A stretch of 64,000 bases of DNA. Origin: Streptomyces sp. NBC_00237. Lineage in GTDB: Bacteria; Actinomycetota; Actinomycetes; Streptomycetales; Streptomycetaceae. Every line of letters begins with the position of its first letter. The stretch's first letter is position 1. The DNA lies in NCBI RefSeq assembly GCF_026342435.1, contig NZ_JAPEMT010000001.1, forward strand, positions 795,993-859,992, given 5' to 3'. A program made the translations under genes and the position numbers. This document shows, piece by piece, positions 16,280 to 24,490 of this stretch. The notes below the pieces were generated by a model, which did no database searches, had not been told where the DNA came from, and saw only the letters and a list, made by a program, of their open reading frames with translations.

Positions 16280-17206
16280 CTAGAGGATCGCGACCGGGGC
16301 GACCGGTGTGCCTGTTCCGCCGACGAACGGCTCCGGCATCGCGGACAGCAGGAACGCGTACCGCTTCTCTTGTGCACAGGCTGTGGACAACTCTTCGAGA
16401 TTCCAGTTCTGTCCCTGGAGCATCCCCATCTCGACCAGGTCGAGGGCGTGCACCGGCAGCCAGAGGTTCTCGATCTCCGGCGGGAAGATCTCGAAGGTGA
16501 GGGTGTCGTTCGCGACGGCGGCGACGTCCCGGGCGTGGAACCACTCGGGCGTACGGATCGAAAGCCCCGGCGACGGATACCCGTACCCGTGCTTGTCCCC
16601 GCCCAGGTACACCTGGATCTGCCCCGTCCGTACGAGCACGATGTCGCCCGCGCCCACCTTCGTGCCCGCCAACTCCTCGGCCGCCTCCAGGTCTTCGGGC
16701 GTGACGGCGTGGTCCCCGGCGAGCCGCTCCACACCCCGGGCGCGGGCCACGTCCAGCAGGACGCCGCGCGAGACGACGTGCCGGGCCTTGTCGATGCCGC
16801 TGAAGGCGGCACGGGTGTGCGGGGCGATGGTGTCGGCGGGGCGGCCGTTGTAGATCTTCCCCGAGTGCGAGACATGGGTGAGGGCGTCCCAGTGGGTGCC
16901 CGCCTGGAGGCCCATGGTCACGGCGTCGTCGCTGGTGGCGACGGTTCCGGGGCCGAACAGTTCCTGGTTGATCTGAACCATGGAGTGCAGTGGGTTGACC
17001 CGCCCCGGGATGACTCCGGTCTGCACGCCGTCCTGCTGGAGGGGCAGCGCGAGCGGGATGCGCCGGCCGGTGCGCACGGTCCGCGCGGCGGCCCGTACGA
17101 CGTCGTCGGTGATCAGGTTGAGGGTGCCGATCTCGTCGTCCGCTCCCCAACGCCCCCAGTTGTTCACGCGCTTGGCGATGTCGTGGAACTCGGCGGGCAG
17201 CGACAT
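16280..17206 (-). CDS. Cyclase-family (kynurenine formamidase-like) metal hydrolase
   Basis: A 308-residue member of the cyclase superfamily, which hydrolyses amide or cyclic ester bonds with a bound divalent metal. The metal motif appears as QAGTHWDALTHVSH (about residues 102-115), close to the family HxGTHxDxPxH with Gln replacing the first His and Ala-Leu in place of x-Pro. The C-terminal part has LPVHALDLVEMGMLQGQNWNLEEL. In operon context it could open a lactone or ring during degradation of the pathway substrate. It is divergent from the SDR gene and shares the operator at 17288. Confidence 0.88.
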   Translation of the reverse strand: MSLPAEFHDIAKRVNNWGRWGADDEIGTLNLITDDVVRAAARTVRTGRRIPLALPLQQDGVQTGVIPGRVNPLHSMVQINQELFGPGTVATSDDAVTMGLQAGTHWDALTHVSHSGKIYNGRPADTIAPHTRAAFSGIDKARHVVSRGVLLDVARARGVERLAGDHAVTPEDLEAAEELAGTKVGAGDIVLVRTGQIQVYLGGDKHGYGYPSPGLSIRTPEWFHARDVAAVANDTLTFEIFPPEIENLWLPVHALDLVEMGMLQGQNWNLEELSTACAQEKRYAFLLSAMPEPFVGGTGTPVAPVAIL

Positions 17207-17287
17207 GTGCGGGCCTCCCAGGTCTGGTGCGTCTCCGGTCCGGTGCGTCTCGGGTCTTGTGCAGGACCGACGCTCGGGCCATAAAAT

Positions 17288-17302
17288 CTAACGGTCCGTC
17301 AG
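17288..17302. promoter_or_regulatory. Operator copy CTAACGGTCCGTCAG
   Basis: One mismatch (CTA for CTG) from the perfect palindrome, with outer T/A extending it to 17 bp. It lies 82 bp upstream of the cyclase start and 22 bp upstream of the SDR start, so one site can govern both directions. Confidence 0.88.
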
Positions 17303-17323
17303 AAACCTTGGGAAGGCGTGGTG

Positions 17324-18262
17324 ATGGGGAACTTCTTGACCGGAAAGGTCATAGCGGTGACCGGGGCGGGTCGTGGGATCGGGCGGGCGGTGGCGCTGGC
17401 GTGCGCGGCGGAGGGCGCGCGTGTGGTCGTCAATGACTACGGGGTCTCGATGGAGGGCGCGGAGCCGACCAGCGAGGTCGCCATGGAGGTGGTCAAGGAG
17501 ATCGAGGCGGACGGCGGGGAGGCCGTCGCCGTCGCGGACGACATCTCCTCCATGGCGGGCGGCCAGCGGGTGGTTGACGTCGCCCTCGCCCAGTACGGGC
17601 GTATCGACGGAGTCGTCTGCGTCGCCGGGATCCTCCGCGAACGGATGCTCTTCAACATGTCCGAGGAGGAGTGGGACCCCGTCGTCGCCACCCACCTCAA
17701 GGGCACCTTCACCCTCTTCCGGGCGGCCTCCGCCGTGATGCGCAAGCAGGGTTCGGGCACCCTCATCGGCTTCACCAGCGGCAACCACCAGGGCAGCGTG
17801 GCGCAGGCCAACTACAGCGCGGCCAAGGGCGGGATCATCTCCCTCGTACGGAGCGCCGCGCTCGGCCTGCACAAGTACGGTGTGACGGCGAACGCGGTCG
17901 CGCCCGTGGCCCGTACGCGCATGTCGGCGAACGTACCCATGGAGCTGAAGGAGATCGGCGAGCCCGAGGACGTCGCCGCCCTCGTCGTCTACCTCCTCTC
18001 CGAGAGGGCCCGTGCCGAGGGGATCACCGGCCAGGTCTACACGATCGCCGGACCCAAGATCGCGGTGTGGGCGCAGCCCCGCGAACTGCGCGCGGGGTAC
18101 GCGGCCTCCGGCTCCTGGACGCCCGAATCGATCGCGGACTTCCTGCCCGGCACGGTGGGCGTGGACCCGATGCCGATGCTGGCGCAGCTGGAGGCGATGC
18201 GCGAGGCGGCGGCGAAGAAGGAACGGCCCAACGCGACGGGGACTGAAGGGGGAGAGCGATGA
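17324..18262 (+). CDS. Short-chain dehydrogenase/reductase, 17-beta-HSD4-like
   Basis: A 312-residue NAD(P)-dependent oxidoreductase. The Rossmann motif TGAGRGIG is at about residues 14-21, and the catalytic Tyr-Lys are in NYSAAKGG (about 165). The roughly 50-residue C-terminal extension beyond a classical SDR (GPKIAVWAQPRELRAGYA onward) is typical of the 3-hydroxyacyl-CoA dehydrogenases resembling the multifunctional peroxisomal enzyme, so oxidation of a hydroxyacyl-CoA is likely. ATG at 17324 is preceded by GGAAGG at 7 bp; GTG codons at 17318 and 17321 are less well placed. It overlaps the next gene by 4 bp. Confidence 0.92.
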   Translation: MGNFLTGKVIAVTGAGRGIGRAVALACAAEGARVVVNDYGVSMEGAEPTSEVAMEVVKEIEADGGEAVAVADDISSMAGGQRVVDVALAQYGRIDGVVCVAGILRERMLFNMSEEEWDPVVATHLKGTFTLFRAASAVMRKQGSGTLIGFTSGNHQGSVAQANYSAAKGGIISLVRSAALGLHKYGVTANAVAPVARTRMSANVPMELKEIGEPEDVAALVVYLLSERARAEGITGQVYTIAGPKIAVWAQPRELRAGYAASGSWTPESIADFLPGTVGVDPMPMLAQLEAMREAAAKKERPNATGTEGGER

Positions 18263-19308
18263 GGGCGGTCGTCTTTGACGGGAAGCAGGTCGAGGTCGTC
18301 GACGACCTGGAGATACGCGACCCGGGCCCGGGGGAGGTCCTGGTGGGCATCCGTGCGGCGGGTCTGTGCCACAGCGACATCTCGGTCACCAACGGGACGA
18401 TCCCCTTCCCCGTGCCGGTGGTGCTCGGCCACGAGGGCGCGGGCGTGGTGGAGGCGGTGGGCGCCGGGGTCACCCACGTCACACCCGGCGACCACGTCGC
18501 CCTGTCCACCCTCGCCGGCTGCGGGGCGTGCACGGAGTGCGACCGAGGCCGGCCGACGATGTGCCGCAAGGCGATCGGAATGCCGGGCCAGCCGTTCTCA
18601 CGCGGCGGCACGCCGCTCTACCAGTTCGCCTCCAACTCCGCTTTCTCGGAACGGACGTTGGTGAAGGCGGTCCAGGCCGTCAAGATCCCCTCCGACATCC
18701 CGCTCACGTCGGCCGCACTCATGGGCTGCGGCGTGGTGACGGGGGTCGGCGCGGTACTGAACCGGGCGCGGGTGGCCCTCGGTGAGACGGTCGTCGTCAT
18801 CGGCACGGGCGGCATCGGTCTGAACGTCATCCAGGGCGCGCGCATCGCGGGCGCGTCCAGGATCGTCGCCGTCGACACCAACCCGGCGAAGGAGGCGTCG
18901 GCCCGCCTCTTCGGCGCGACGGATTTCCTGACGTCGACGGACGCGGTGCGGGACCTGCTCCCGACCGGCGCGGACCACGTCTTCGAATGCGTCGGCCGAA
19001 CCTCCTTGATTCGTGCCGCAATTGACCTCCTCGACCGGCACGGCCAGGCCATCCTGCTCGGCATGACCGCCCCGGCCGAGGAGGCCACCTTCATCCCCGC
19101 CGCGATGTTCCTGGACAAGTCCATCCTGGGCTGCCGGTACGGCTCGTCGCGCCCGCAGCGCGACATCCCGCTGTACGCGGAGCTGTACCGGCAGGGGCGG
19201 TTGCTGCTGGACGAGCTGGTGACGGAGACGTACCCGGTGGAGGACTTCGCGAAGGCGGCCCAGGACGCGGAGCAGGGGAGGGTGGCGCGGGGTGTACTGA
19301 CCTTCTGA
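18259..19308 (+). CDS. Zinc-dependent alcohol dehydrogenase (MDR family)
   Basis: A 349-residue medium-chain dehydrogenase. The catalytic zinc ligands are seen in GLCHSDIS (about residue 36) and GHEGAGVVEAVG (about 58), and the structural zinc lobe in CGACTECDRGRPTMC (about 88-102). The nucleotide site is VIGTGGIGLNVIQGA (about 178). ATGA overlap with the SDR gene shows cotranscription under the same operator. In the pathway it would oxidise a primary or secondary alcohol; the alternative is a formaldehyde-type class III enzyme, which I think less likely from context. Confidence 0.93.
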   Translation: MRAVVFDGKQVEVVDDLEIRDPGPGEVLVGIRAAGLCHSDISVTNGTIPFPVPVVLGHEGAGVVEAVGAGVTHVTPGDHVALSTLAGCGACTECDRGRPTMCRKAIGMPGQPFSRGGTPLYQFASNSAFSERTLVKAVQAVKIPSDIPLTSAALMGCGVVTGVGAVLNRARVALGETVVVIGTGGIGLNVIQGARIAGASRIVAVDTNPAKEASARLFGATDFLTSTDAVRDLLPTGADHVFECVGRTSLIRAAIDLLDRHGQAILLGMTAPAEEATFIPAAMFLDKSILGCRYGSSRPQRDIPLYAELYRQGRLLLDELVTETYPVEDFAKAAQDAEQGRVARGVLTF

Positions 19309-19365
19309 CCGCCCGGCGGGGCAAATCAGCCCGTACGACGATCGAGGGCGGGCGGGGGCACCCAT

Positions 19366-19450
19366 TCCAGCCCGTCCGGCGATTGAGGACGCGCGGGCGA
19401 AGCCCGTGCAGGGGGCGAGGGGCGTAGCCCCAGTCTGTGACGCCAGCCCG
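19366..19450. repeat. Dispersed repeat (copy 1), CCCGTCCGGCGATTGAGGAC type
   Basis: This roughly 85-bp block contains CAGCCCGTCCGGCGATTGAG, a GCGGGCGAAGCCCG hairpin and GGGCGAGGGGCGTAGCCCC. It is nearly identical to 43364-43445 and follows a plus-strand gene in both cases. From memory the same element is found after many Streptomyces genes, probably as a terminator or dispersed palindromic repeat. A shorter relic is at 19325-19350. Confidence 0.8.
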
Positions 19451-19475
19451 CAACTAGCCGCACCCACCCCCCCGA

Positions 19476-20480
19476 TCAACCGCTCCGCCCCATCCGAAAC
19501 GTCCGCCGATACGCCATCGGCGACACCCCAAGAGCCCCCTGCAAATGCCCCCGCATGGACTGCGCCGTCCCGAACCCCGCCTCCCTCGCCACCTGCTCCA
19601 TGTCCAGATCACTCGACTCCAGCAGATGCCGCGCCCGCTCCACCCGCTGCTGCGCCAGCCACTGCCCCGGGCTCACCCCGGCCTCCTCGCGGAACCGCCG
19701 CGTGAAGGTCCGTACCGACATCGACTCCTGCTCCGCCATGTCCCGCAACTGGATCGGCTCGTGCAGATGCCCCAGCGCCCAGGCCCGCGCCGCCATGGTC
19801 GTGGCCAACTGCGGTTCCGGCACCGGCCGTCGGATGTACTGCGCCTGACCCCCGTCCCGGTGCGGCGGCACCACGCTCCGCCGCGCCACGTCGTTGGCGA
19901 CGGCCGCCCCGAAGTCCCGCCGCACCATGTGCACGCAGAGGTCGATGCCCGCCGCGACCCCCGCCGAGGTGAGGACATCGCCGTCATCGACGTACAACAC
20001 CTCGGGATCGACCTGCACCGCGGGGAACAACTGCTGGAAGCGCTCGGCCCAGTGCCAGTGCGTGGTGGCGGGCCGCCCGTCGAGAAGCCCGGCGGCGGCG
20101 AGCACGAAGCCGCCGGTGCAGATGGAGGCGAGCCGGGTCCCGGGCCGTACGAGCCGTAGGACATCGGCGATCTCCTCGGGCAGCCGCCCCTCCTCGTACA
20201 GCTCGGAGGGCTCGTACGCGGCCGGGACGATCACGGTGTCCGCCGCCGCCAGCACCTCGGGCCCGTGCTCGACGTACAGCTTGAAGTCGGCCTGAGTGTC
20301 GATCAGTTGCCCGGCCCGGGTCCCGAAGGTCACGACCTCGTACAGCCGCGCCCCCTCCGCGTCGTATGCCCGCCCGAAGATCCGGTGCGGGATCCCGAGC
20401 TCGAAGGGAATCACCTCGGGGAGGGCGAGGACGGCGACGCGATGGAGGTTCCCGGCCGAGGTGCCATCGTCAGTACTCAT
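19476..20480 (-). CDS. AraC/GlxA-type transcriptional regulator with DJ-1/PfpI domain
   Basis: The first 190 residues are a class I glutamine amidotransferase-like sensing domain (nucleophile-elbow region SICTGGFVLAAAGLLDG, about 118-134). The last 100 residues carry a double AraC helix-turn-helix (IQLRDMAEQESMSVRTFTRRF and LDMEQVAREAGFGTAQSMRGHL). Total 334 residues, typical of the GlxA family. Its own promoter has no copy of the CTGACG operator, and its target may be the divergent MFS gene 70 bp away. Confidence 0.93.
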   Translation of the reverse strand: MSTDDGTSAGNLHRVAVLALPEVIPFELGIPHRIFGRAYDAEGARLYEVVTFGTRAGQLIDTQADFKLYVEHGPEVLAAADTVIVPAAYEPSELYEEGRLPEEIADVLRLVRPGTRLASICTGGFVLAAAGLLDGRPATTHWHWAERFQQLFPAVQVDPEVLYVDDGDVLTSAGVAAGIDLCVHMVRRDFGAAVANDVARRSVVPPHRDGGQAQYIRRPVPEPQLATTMAARAWALGHLHEPIQLRDMAEQESMSVRTFTRRFREEAGVSPGQWLAQQRVERARHLLESSDLDMEQVAREAGFGTAQSMRGHLQGALGVSPMAYRRTFRMGRSG

Positions 20481-20550
20481 GGCCCGATCGTAACGAATGC
20501 TGTCCCTCGGGCCACTCGATCGCCGTGGGCGACTCCCGCAAGCTGATCCC

Positions 20551-21870
20551 GTGACCCAGACGACACCCCCCGTACGGCCGGTCGACGAGCCGATTCCCGC
20601 ACCTCAGACCCCCAGCCAACCCCGCATCCACCGCGCCTGGTTCGTCGCGGCCGTCGGCTTCGTGACGATCATCGGCGCCGCCGCGTTCAGCTCGCTCCCC
20701 GGTCTGCTCATCGAGCCGCTGCACCGCGAATTCGACTGGTCGCGCGGCACGATCGGCTTCGCGGTCTCGGTCAACCTCGCGCTGTACGGACTCACCGCAC
20801 CCTTCGCCGCCGCACTGATGGACCGCTTCGGCATCCGCCGGGTCGTCGCCTGCGCGCTGACGGTCATAGCCATCGGCTCGGCGCTCACCGTCACCATGAC
20901 GGCGGCCTGGCAACTCATCCTCTTCTGGGGGGTGTTGGTGGGCCTGGGCAGCGGCTCGATGGCCCTGGCCTTCGCGGCGACGGTCACCAACCGCTGGTTC
21001 GTCGCCCGCCGGGGCCTGGTCACCGGCATCCTGACGGCGGCCGGTGCCTCCGGCCAGCTCGTCTTCCTCCCCTTCCTGTCCTGGCTGGTGGAGAACCACG
21101 GCTGGGAACCCGCATCGATCACCGTCGCGCTCGCCGCGCTGGCCGTCGTCCCCTTCGTGTGGCTGCTGCTGCGCGACCACCCGGCGGACGTCGGCCTGGC
21201 CCCGTACGGTGCGAGCGCGTTCGTCCCGAAGCCCGCACCCGTCCAGGGTGCGGCCCGTCGCGCGGTCAAGGTCCTCTTCTCGGCGGCCCGCACCGGCCCC
21301 TTCTGGCTGCTCGCCGGGACCTTCGCGATCTGCGGAGCCTCCACGAACGGCCTGGTCAAGACGCACTTCGTGCCCGCCGCACACGACGCGCACATGCCGG
21401 TGCAGGCGGCAGCAGGACTCCTGGCCGTCATCGGCGTCTTCGACGTGATCGGCACGATCGCCTCGGGCTGGTTCACCGACCGCTTCGAGGCCCGTCGCCT
21501 CCTGGCGGTCTACTACGCGCTCCGGGGCATCTCCCTCCTCTTCCTCCCCCTCCTGCTCGCCCCTTCCGTCCATCCCCCGATGGTGCTCTTCATCGTCTTC
21601 TACGGCCTGGACTGGGTGGCCACGGTCCCGCCGACGATCGCGCTGTGCCGCGAGTACTTCGGCGAGGACAGCGCGATCGTCTTCGGCTGGGTACTGGCTT
21701 CGCACCAGGTGGGGGCGGCACTGGTGGCGTTCTTGGGCGGGTTGGCGCGCGACGTCTTCGGGTCGTACGACGTCGTCTGGTACGCGTCGGGGGCCCTGTG
21801 CGCGATGGCCGCGCTGATGGCCCTCATCATCCAAAAGCGGCCGACGCGGAAACCCGAAATGGCAGGATAG
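20551..21870 (+). CDS. MFS transporter, oxalate/formate antiporter-like (OFA) group
   Basis: A 439-residue carrier with about twelve hydrophobic segments, starting at WFVAAVGFVTIIGAAAFSSLP. The MFS signature between helices 2 and 3 reads AALMDRFGIRRVV, and the cytosolic loop ASGWFTDRFEARR repeats it in the second half. OFA-type carriers import or exchange organic acids; here uptake of a carboxylate is plausible but not shown. GTG at 20551 is chosen because the frame before it is uncharged leader sequence; no Shine-Dalgarno sequence is evident. It is divergent from the AraC/GlxA regulator. Confidence 0.85.
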   Translation: MTQTTPPVRPVDEPIPAPQTPSQPRIHRAWFVAAVGFVTIIGAAAFSSLPGLLIEPLHREFDWSRGTIGFAVSVNLALYGLTAPFAAALMDRFGIRRVVACALTVIAIGSALTVTMTAAWQLILFWGVLVGLGSGSMALAFAATVTNRWFVARRGLVTGILTAAGASGQLVFLPFLSWLVENHGWEPASITVALAALAVVPFVWLLLRDHPADVGLAPYGASAFVPKPAPVQGAARRAVKVLFSAARTGPFWLLAGTFAICGASTNGLVKTHFVPAAHDAHMPVQAAAGLLAVIGVFDVIGTIASGWFTDRFEARRLLAVYYALRGISLLFLPLLLAPSVHPPMVLFIVFYGLDWVATVPPTIALCREYFGEDSAIVFGWVLASHQVGAALVAFLGGLARDVFGSYDVVWYASGALCAMAALMALIIQKRPTRKPEMAG

Positions 21871-21915
21871 CCCCACTGACGAGGCCCCTGACCAGGGCAA
21901 AAGTGGGGGAACACC

Positions 21916-22743
21916 ATGACCAGGACCCGCATATCCAAAGCCACCCGCCGCGCGCTGCTCACGGCAGCCACCGCCGCGCTGTGCGCCACGACGCTGACGT
22001 CCTGCGGCACGCAACACGCGGGGGCCGCAGGCGCGGGGGCGGCGACGGGCAAGGAAATCGTCTGCCCGGACGGCAGCACACCGGGCCCGATGACGGGCGG
22101 GGGCGGCGAGGACCTGACGTCGGAGGACGTGGGGGGTACGGGTGAGGACCTGACGTCGGAGGACGTGGGGGGTACGGGGGAGGACCTGACGTCGGAGGAT
22201 GTGGGGGGTACGGGGGAGGACCTGACCTCGGAGGATGTCGGGGGCACCGGCGAGGATCTGACGTCGGAGGACGTGGGCGGCACCGGCGAAGACCTCACCT
22301 CCGACCCGGGCACCGGTGACGACGGCCTCCCCGAGGGGCCGAGCGAGTGCTGGGGCCCCGACTACGGGAAGAACGACCCCTCCCAGGAGCCCCACCGCGT
22401 CAACGGCGTCCCCACGGTGGGCGCGCACCGCTGGTACGGCATGAAGACCGAGTTCACGGCGTACATCAAGTCGACGCCCTCCACGAAGGACGACGAAGTC
22501 CTCGACGACATCCGCGGAATCCGCATGGTCAAGATCCGCAGGCCCGAGAACAGCGACGTCATGGAGGCCCGCATCGCCTCCGGCTGCGGCCCGTTCCAGG
22601 AGCAGTGCGAGTTCCAGGCGAAGACGTTCGCGGACTGGCGCAGCAAGAAGTACGGCGACAAGGGCCACGTGGTCCTGTTCGGCGGCGCGAAGACAACGGT
22701 GGAGCTGACCTGGGGCCTCAAACCGAACCCCAAGTCCAGCTAG
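21916..22743 (+). CDS. Lipoprotein with 12-residue acidic tandem repeats
   Basis: The 275-residue precursor starts with MTRTRISKATRRALLTAA, a hydrophobic segment and the lipobox LTSC (Cys at about 31), so it is an exported lipoprotein. Residues 65-134 are five tandem copies of EDLTSEDVGGTG plus a shortened sixth, strongly acidic and perhaps calcium-binding or spacer-like. The C-terminal 130 residues are an unrecognised, folded-looking domain with four cysteines (ECWGP, GCGPFQEQC), which may form disulfides. A GGGGGAA-type ribosome site precedes the ATG. Function unknown. Confidence 0.88.
   Translation: MTRTRISKATRRALLTAATAALCATTLTSCGTQHAGAAGAGAATGKEIVCPDGSTPGPMTGGGGEDLTSEDVGGTGEDLTSEDVGGTGEDLTSEDVGGTGEDLTSEDVGGTGEDLTSEDVGGTGEDLTSDPGTGDDGLPEGPSECWGPDYGKNDPSQEPHRVNGVPTVGAHRWYGMKTEFTAYIKSTPSTKDDEVLDDIRGIRMVKIRRPENSDVMEARIASGCGPFQEQCEFQAKTFADWRSKKYGDKGHVVLFGGAKTTVELTWGLKPNPKSS
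22108..22317 (+). repeat. 36-bp tandem repeat inside the lipoprotein gene, 5.8 copies
   Basis: Units start at 22108 and recur every 36 bp (22144, 22180, 22216, 22252, 22288), each beginning GAGGACCTGACGTCGGAGGA or a close variant and encoding EDLTSEDVGGTG. Early copies are nearly identical at DNA level while later ones differ mainly at third codon positions. Confidence 0.95.
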
Positions 22744-22747
22744 CCCC

Positions 22748-22822
22748 AGCCCAACCGGCCCGAGCCCAACCGGCCCGAGCCCAGCCAGCCTGAGCCCAGC
22801 CAGCCCGAGTCCGACCAGTCCC
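22748..22822 (+). repeat. 15-bp tandem repeat directly after the lipoprotein gene, five units
   Basis: Units AGCCCAACCGGCCCG (twice), AGCCCAGCCAGCCTG, AGCCCAGCCAGCCCG and a degenerate fifth lie between the lipoprotein stop and the convergent flavin reductase stop. There is no strong hairpin. Confidence 0.85.
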
Positions 22823-22823
22823 C

Positions 22824-23510
22824 TTAGGCGCTGAAGCCGCTGAAGCCACCGAAGGCGCCCCGGTGGAAGAGCAGGGGGGAGCTCTCCGGGGCGTCCGGGG
22901 CGGTCGCGCTCAGGGCTTCGACGCGGCCGACCACGATCAGGTGGTCGCCGCCCGTGTGCACGGTCTGGATCGTGCAGTCGATCCAGGCCGGTACGCCCGC
23001 CAGCCGTGGCGAACCCGTCACGGGTGCGGCGTCGTACTCGACGCCCGCGAACTTGTCCGTGCCGCTTCGGGCGAAGCCTCGGCACAGCTCGCCCTGGTGG
23101 GCGCCCAGGACGTTGACGCAGAAGACCCCGGCGCGGGCGATACGGGGCCAGGTCGTCGACGTACGGGCCACCATGAAGACGACCAGTGGCGGGTCGAGCG
23201 ACAGTGACGCGAAGGACTGGCAGGCGAACCCGGCGGGTGGTTCGTCGTCCGGTCCCGTAGCGGCTGCCGCTCCCGGTGCGGTGGTCACCGGTGCGGTACT
23301 GCCCGGTGACGTGATAACGGTAACGCCGCTCGCGAAGTTCCCGAGTACGCGCCGGAATTCGACGGGATCAAGTGGAAGCCGTTCGTCCGGGCGGACGGCC
23401 CGCAGGTCGGGGCGCGGCAGAGCTTCCACTGCCTGCGGCTCGGCGACCGTGGCGGCGCCGACGGACCTGAGGTATCGGACGGCGGTGGCCGCCATCCCTG
23501 CGTGTCCCAT
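22824..23510 (-). CDS. Flavin reductase-domain protein (HsaB/HpaC-like)
   Basis: A roughly 228-residue member of the flavin:NAD(P)H oxidoreductase family that supplies reduced flavin to a monooxygenase. After a 50-residue Ala/Pro-rich leader comes the FMN domain: FRRVLGNFASGVTVIT (about 53-68), ACQSFASLSLDPPLVVFMVARTS and VFCVNVLGAHQGELCRGFA, ending near the GDH of TGGDHLIVVGRV. No HsaA-like partner monooxygenase is next to it, though other monooxygenases occur in the window. The exact start is ambiguous (GTG 23513, ATG 23510 or ATG 23495); the operator at 23527 sits only 17 bp upstream. Confidence 0.85.
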   Translation of the reverse strand: MGHAGMAATAVRYLRSVGAATVAEPQAVEALPRPDLRAVRPDERLPLDPVEFRRVLGNFASGVTVITSPGSTAPVTTAPGAAAATGPDDEPPAGFACQSFASLSLDPPLVVFMVARTSTTWPRIARAGVFCVNVLGAHQGELCRGFARSGTDKFAGVEYDAAPVTGSPRLAGVPAWIDCTIQTVHTGGDHLIVVGRVEALSATAPDAPESSPLLFHRGAFGGFSGFSA

Positions 23511-23526
23511 CACCTCTCCATTGAAG

Positions 23527-23541
23527 CTGACGGCCCGTCAG
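23527..23541. promoter_or_regulatory. Operator copy CTGACGGCCCGTCAG
   Basis: A perfect palindrome with 6-bp arms CTGACG/CGTCAG around GCC. It lies between the enoyl-CoA hydratase stop and the flavin reductase start, showing the reductase has its own promoter in the regulon. Confidence 0.9.
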
Positions 23542-23577
23542 ATAGGAAGACGCGCGAGGGCGTGGGCAGGAGTGCGA

Positions 23578-24420
23578 TTACAGGCCCCGGTAACGCGGCG
23601 TGCGGCGTTCGACGAAGCTGGCGACGCCCTCGTTGGCGTCGGCGGTGGTCATGTTGATCTCCTGGGCCGAGGCTTCGGCAGCCAGGGCCGTGCTGCGGTC
23701 CGAGTCGAGGGACGCGTTGACGAGCTGCTTGGTGAGGGCGAGCGCCCGGGTGGGACCCGCGGCGAGGCGTTCGGCCCAGGCGCGGGCGGTCTTGTCGAGG
23801 TCGTCGGCGGGGACGACCCGGTTGACCAGGCCCAGGCGTTCCGCCTCCGCCGCCGGGAGCGCGTCCCCGAAGAACATCAGCTCCTTCGCGCGCTGCGGGC
23901 CGATCAGGCGGGGGAGGAGATAGGCCCCGCCGCCGTCCGGGACGAGGCCCCGCCGTACGAAAACCTCGATGAACTTCGCCTCCTCGGCAGCGATGACGAG
24001 GTCGCAGGCGAGGGCGAGGTGCGCCCCGATACCGGCCGCCGTGCCGTTCACGGCGGCGATCACCGGCTTCTCGCAGTCGAGTACGGCGGTGATCAGCCGC
24101 TGCGCGCCGAGCCGGATCGTACGGGCGACGTCGCCGGGGACGCGCTCGCGACCCGCGGTGGCCGGGTTGTTGCTCCGCAGGTCCGCGCCCGCGCAGAAGC
24201 CCTTGCCCGTGGCGGTGATCACGACGGCCCGGATCGCGGGGTCGGCGGAAGCCTCGGCGAGCAGCGAAATGATGCGTTCCCGCTGGTCCCAGGTGACGGC
24301 GTTCATGGCTTCGGGGCGGTTGAGGGTGATCCAGGAGACCCCGTTGTCAGTGGCGTGGAGTATCAATGAATGCACGGAGAGTGACGAGCTGTCCGGCGAT
24401 GCGGAAGTGGGGGAAGTCAT
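23578..24420 (-). CDS. Enoyl-CoA hydratase/isomerase family protein
   Basis: A 280-residue crotonase-fold enzyme. The oxyanion-hole segments are GFCAGADLRS (about 74-83) and AAVNGTAAGIGAHLALACD (about 119-137), and FVRRGLVPDGGGAYLLPRLIG holds the region of the catalytic acids. It should hydrate or isomerise the enoyl-CoA formed by the dehydrogenases. A 70-bp gap separates it from the ATP-grasp CoA ligase upstream on the same strand, so they are likely cotranscribed from the double operator at 26841-26879. Confidence 0.92.
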   Translation of the reverse strand: MTSPTSASPDSSSLSVHSLILHATDNGVSWITLNRPEAMNAVTWDQRERIISLLAEASADPAIRAVVITATGKGFCAGADLRSNNPATAGRERVPGDVARTIRLGAQRLITAVLDCEKPVIAAVNGTAAGIGAHLALACDLVIAAEEAKFIEVFVRRGLVPDGGGAYLLPRLIGPQRAKELMFFGDALPAAEAERLGLVNRVVPADDLDKTARAWAERLAAGPTRALALTKQLVNASLDSDRSTALAAEASAQEINMTTADANEGVASFVERRTPRYRGL

Positions 24421-24490
24421 GGGTGTACGGCTCCGGTTCGGGTGGAGAAGCGCGTGGTCGACGATCTCGACGAGGTTGGGGGCGGCGGTG

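Noticed and set aside
22108..22317. 36-bp direct repeats considered as a CRISPR array.
   Set aside because: The repeats are contiguous without spacers and encode a regular 12-residue protein repeat; the same holds for 49721-49858.
20470..23085. 871-residue minus-strand open frame across the MFS, lipoprotein and flavin reductase genes.
   Set aside because: It is antisense to well-supported genes and is rich in Arg, Gly and Asp, the usual artefact of high-GC DNA.
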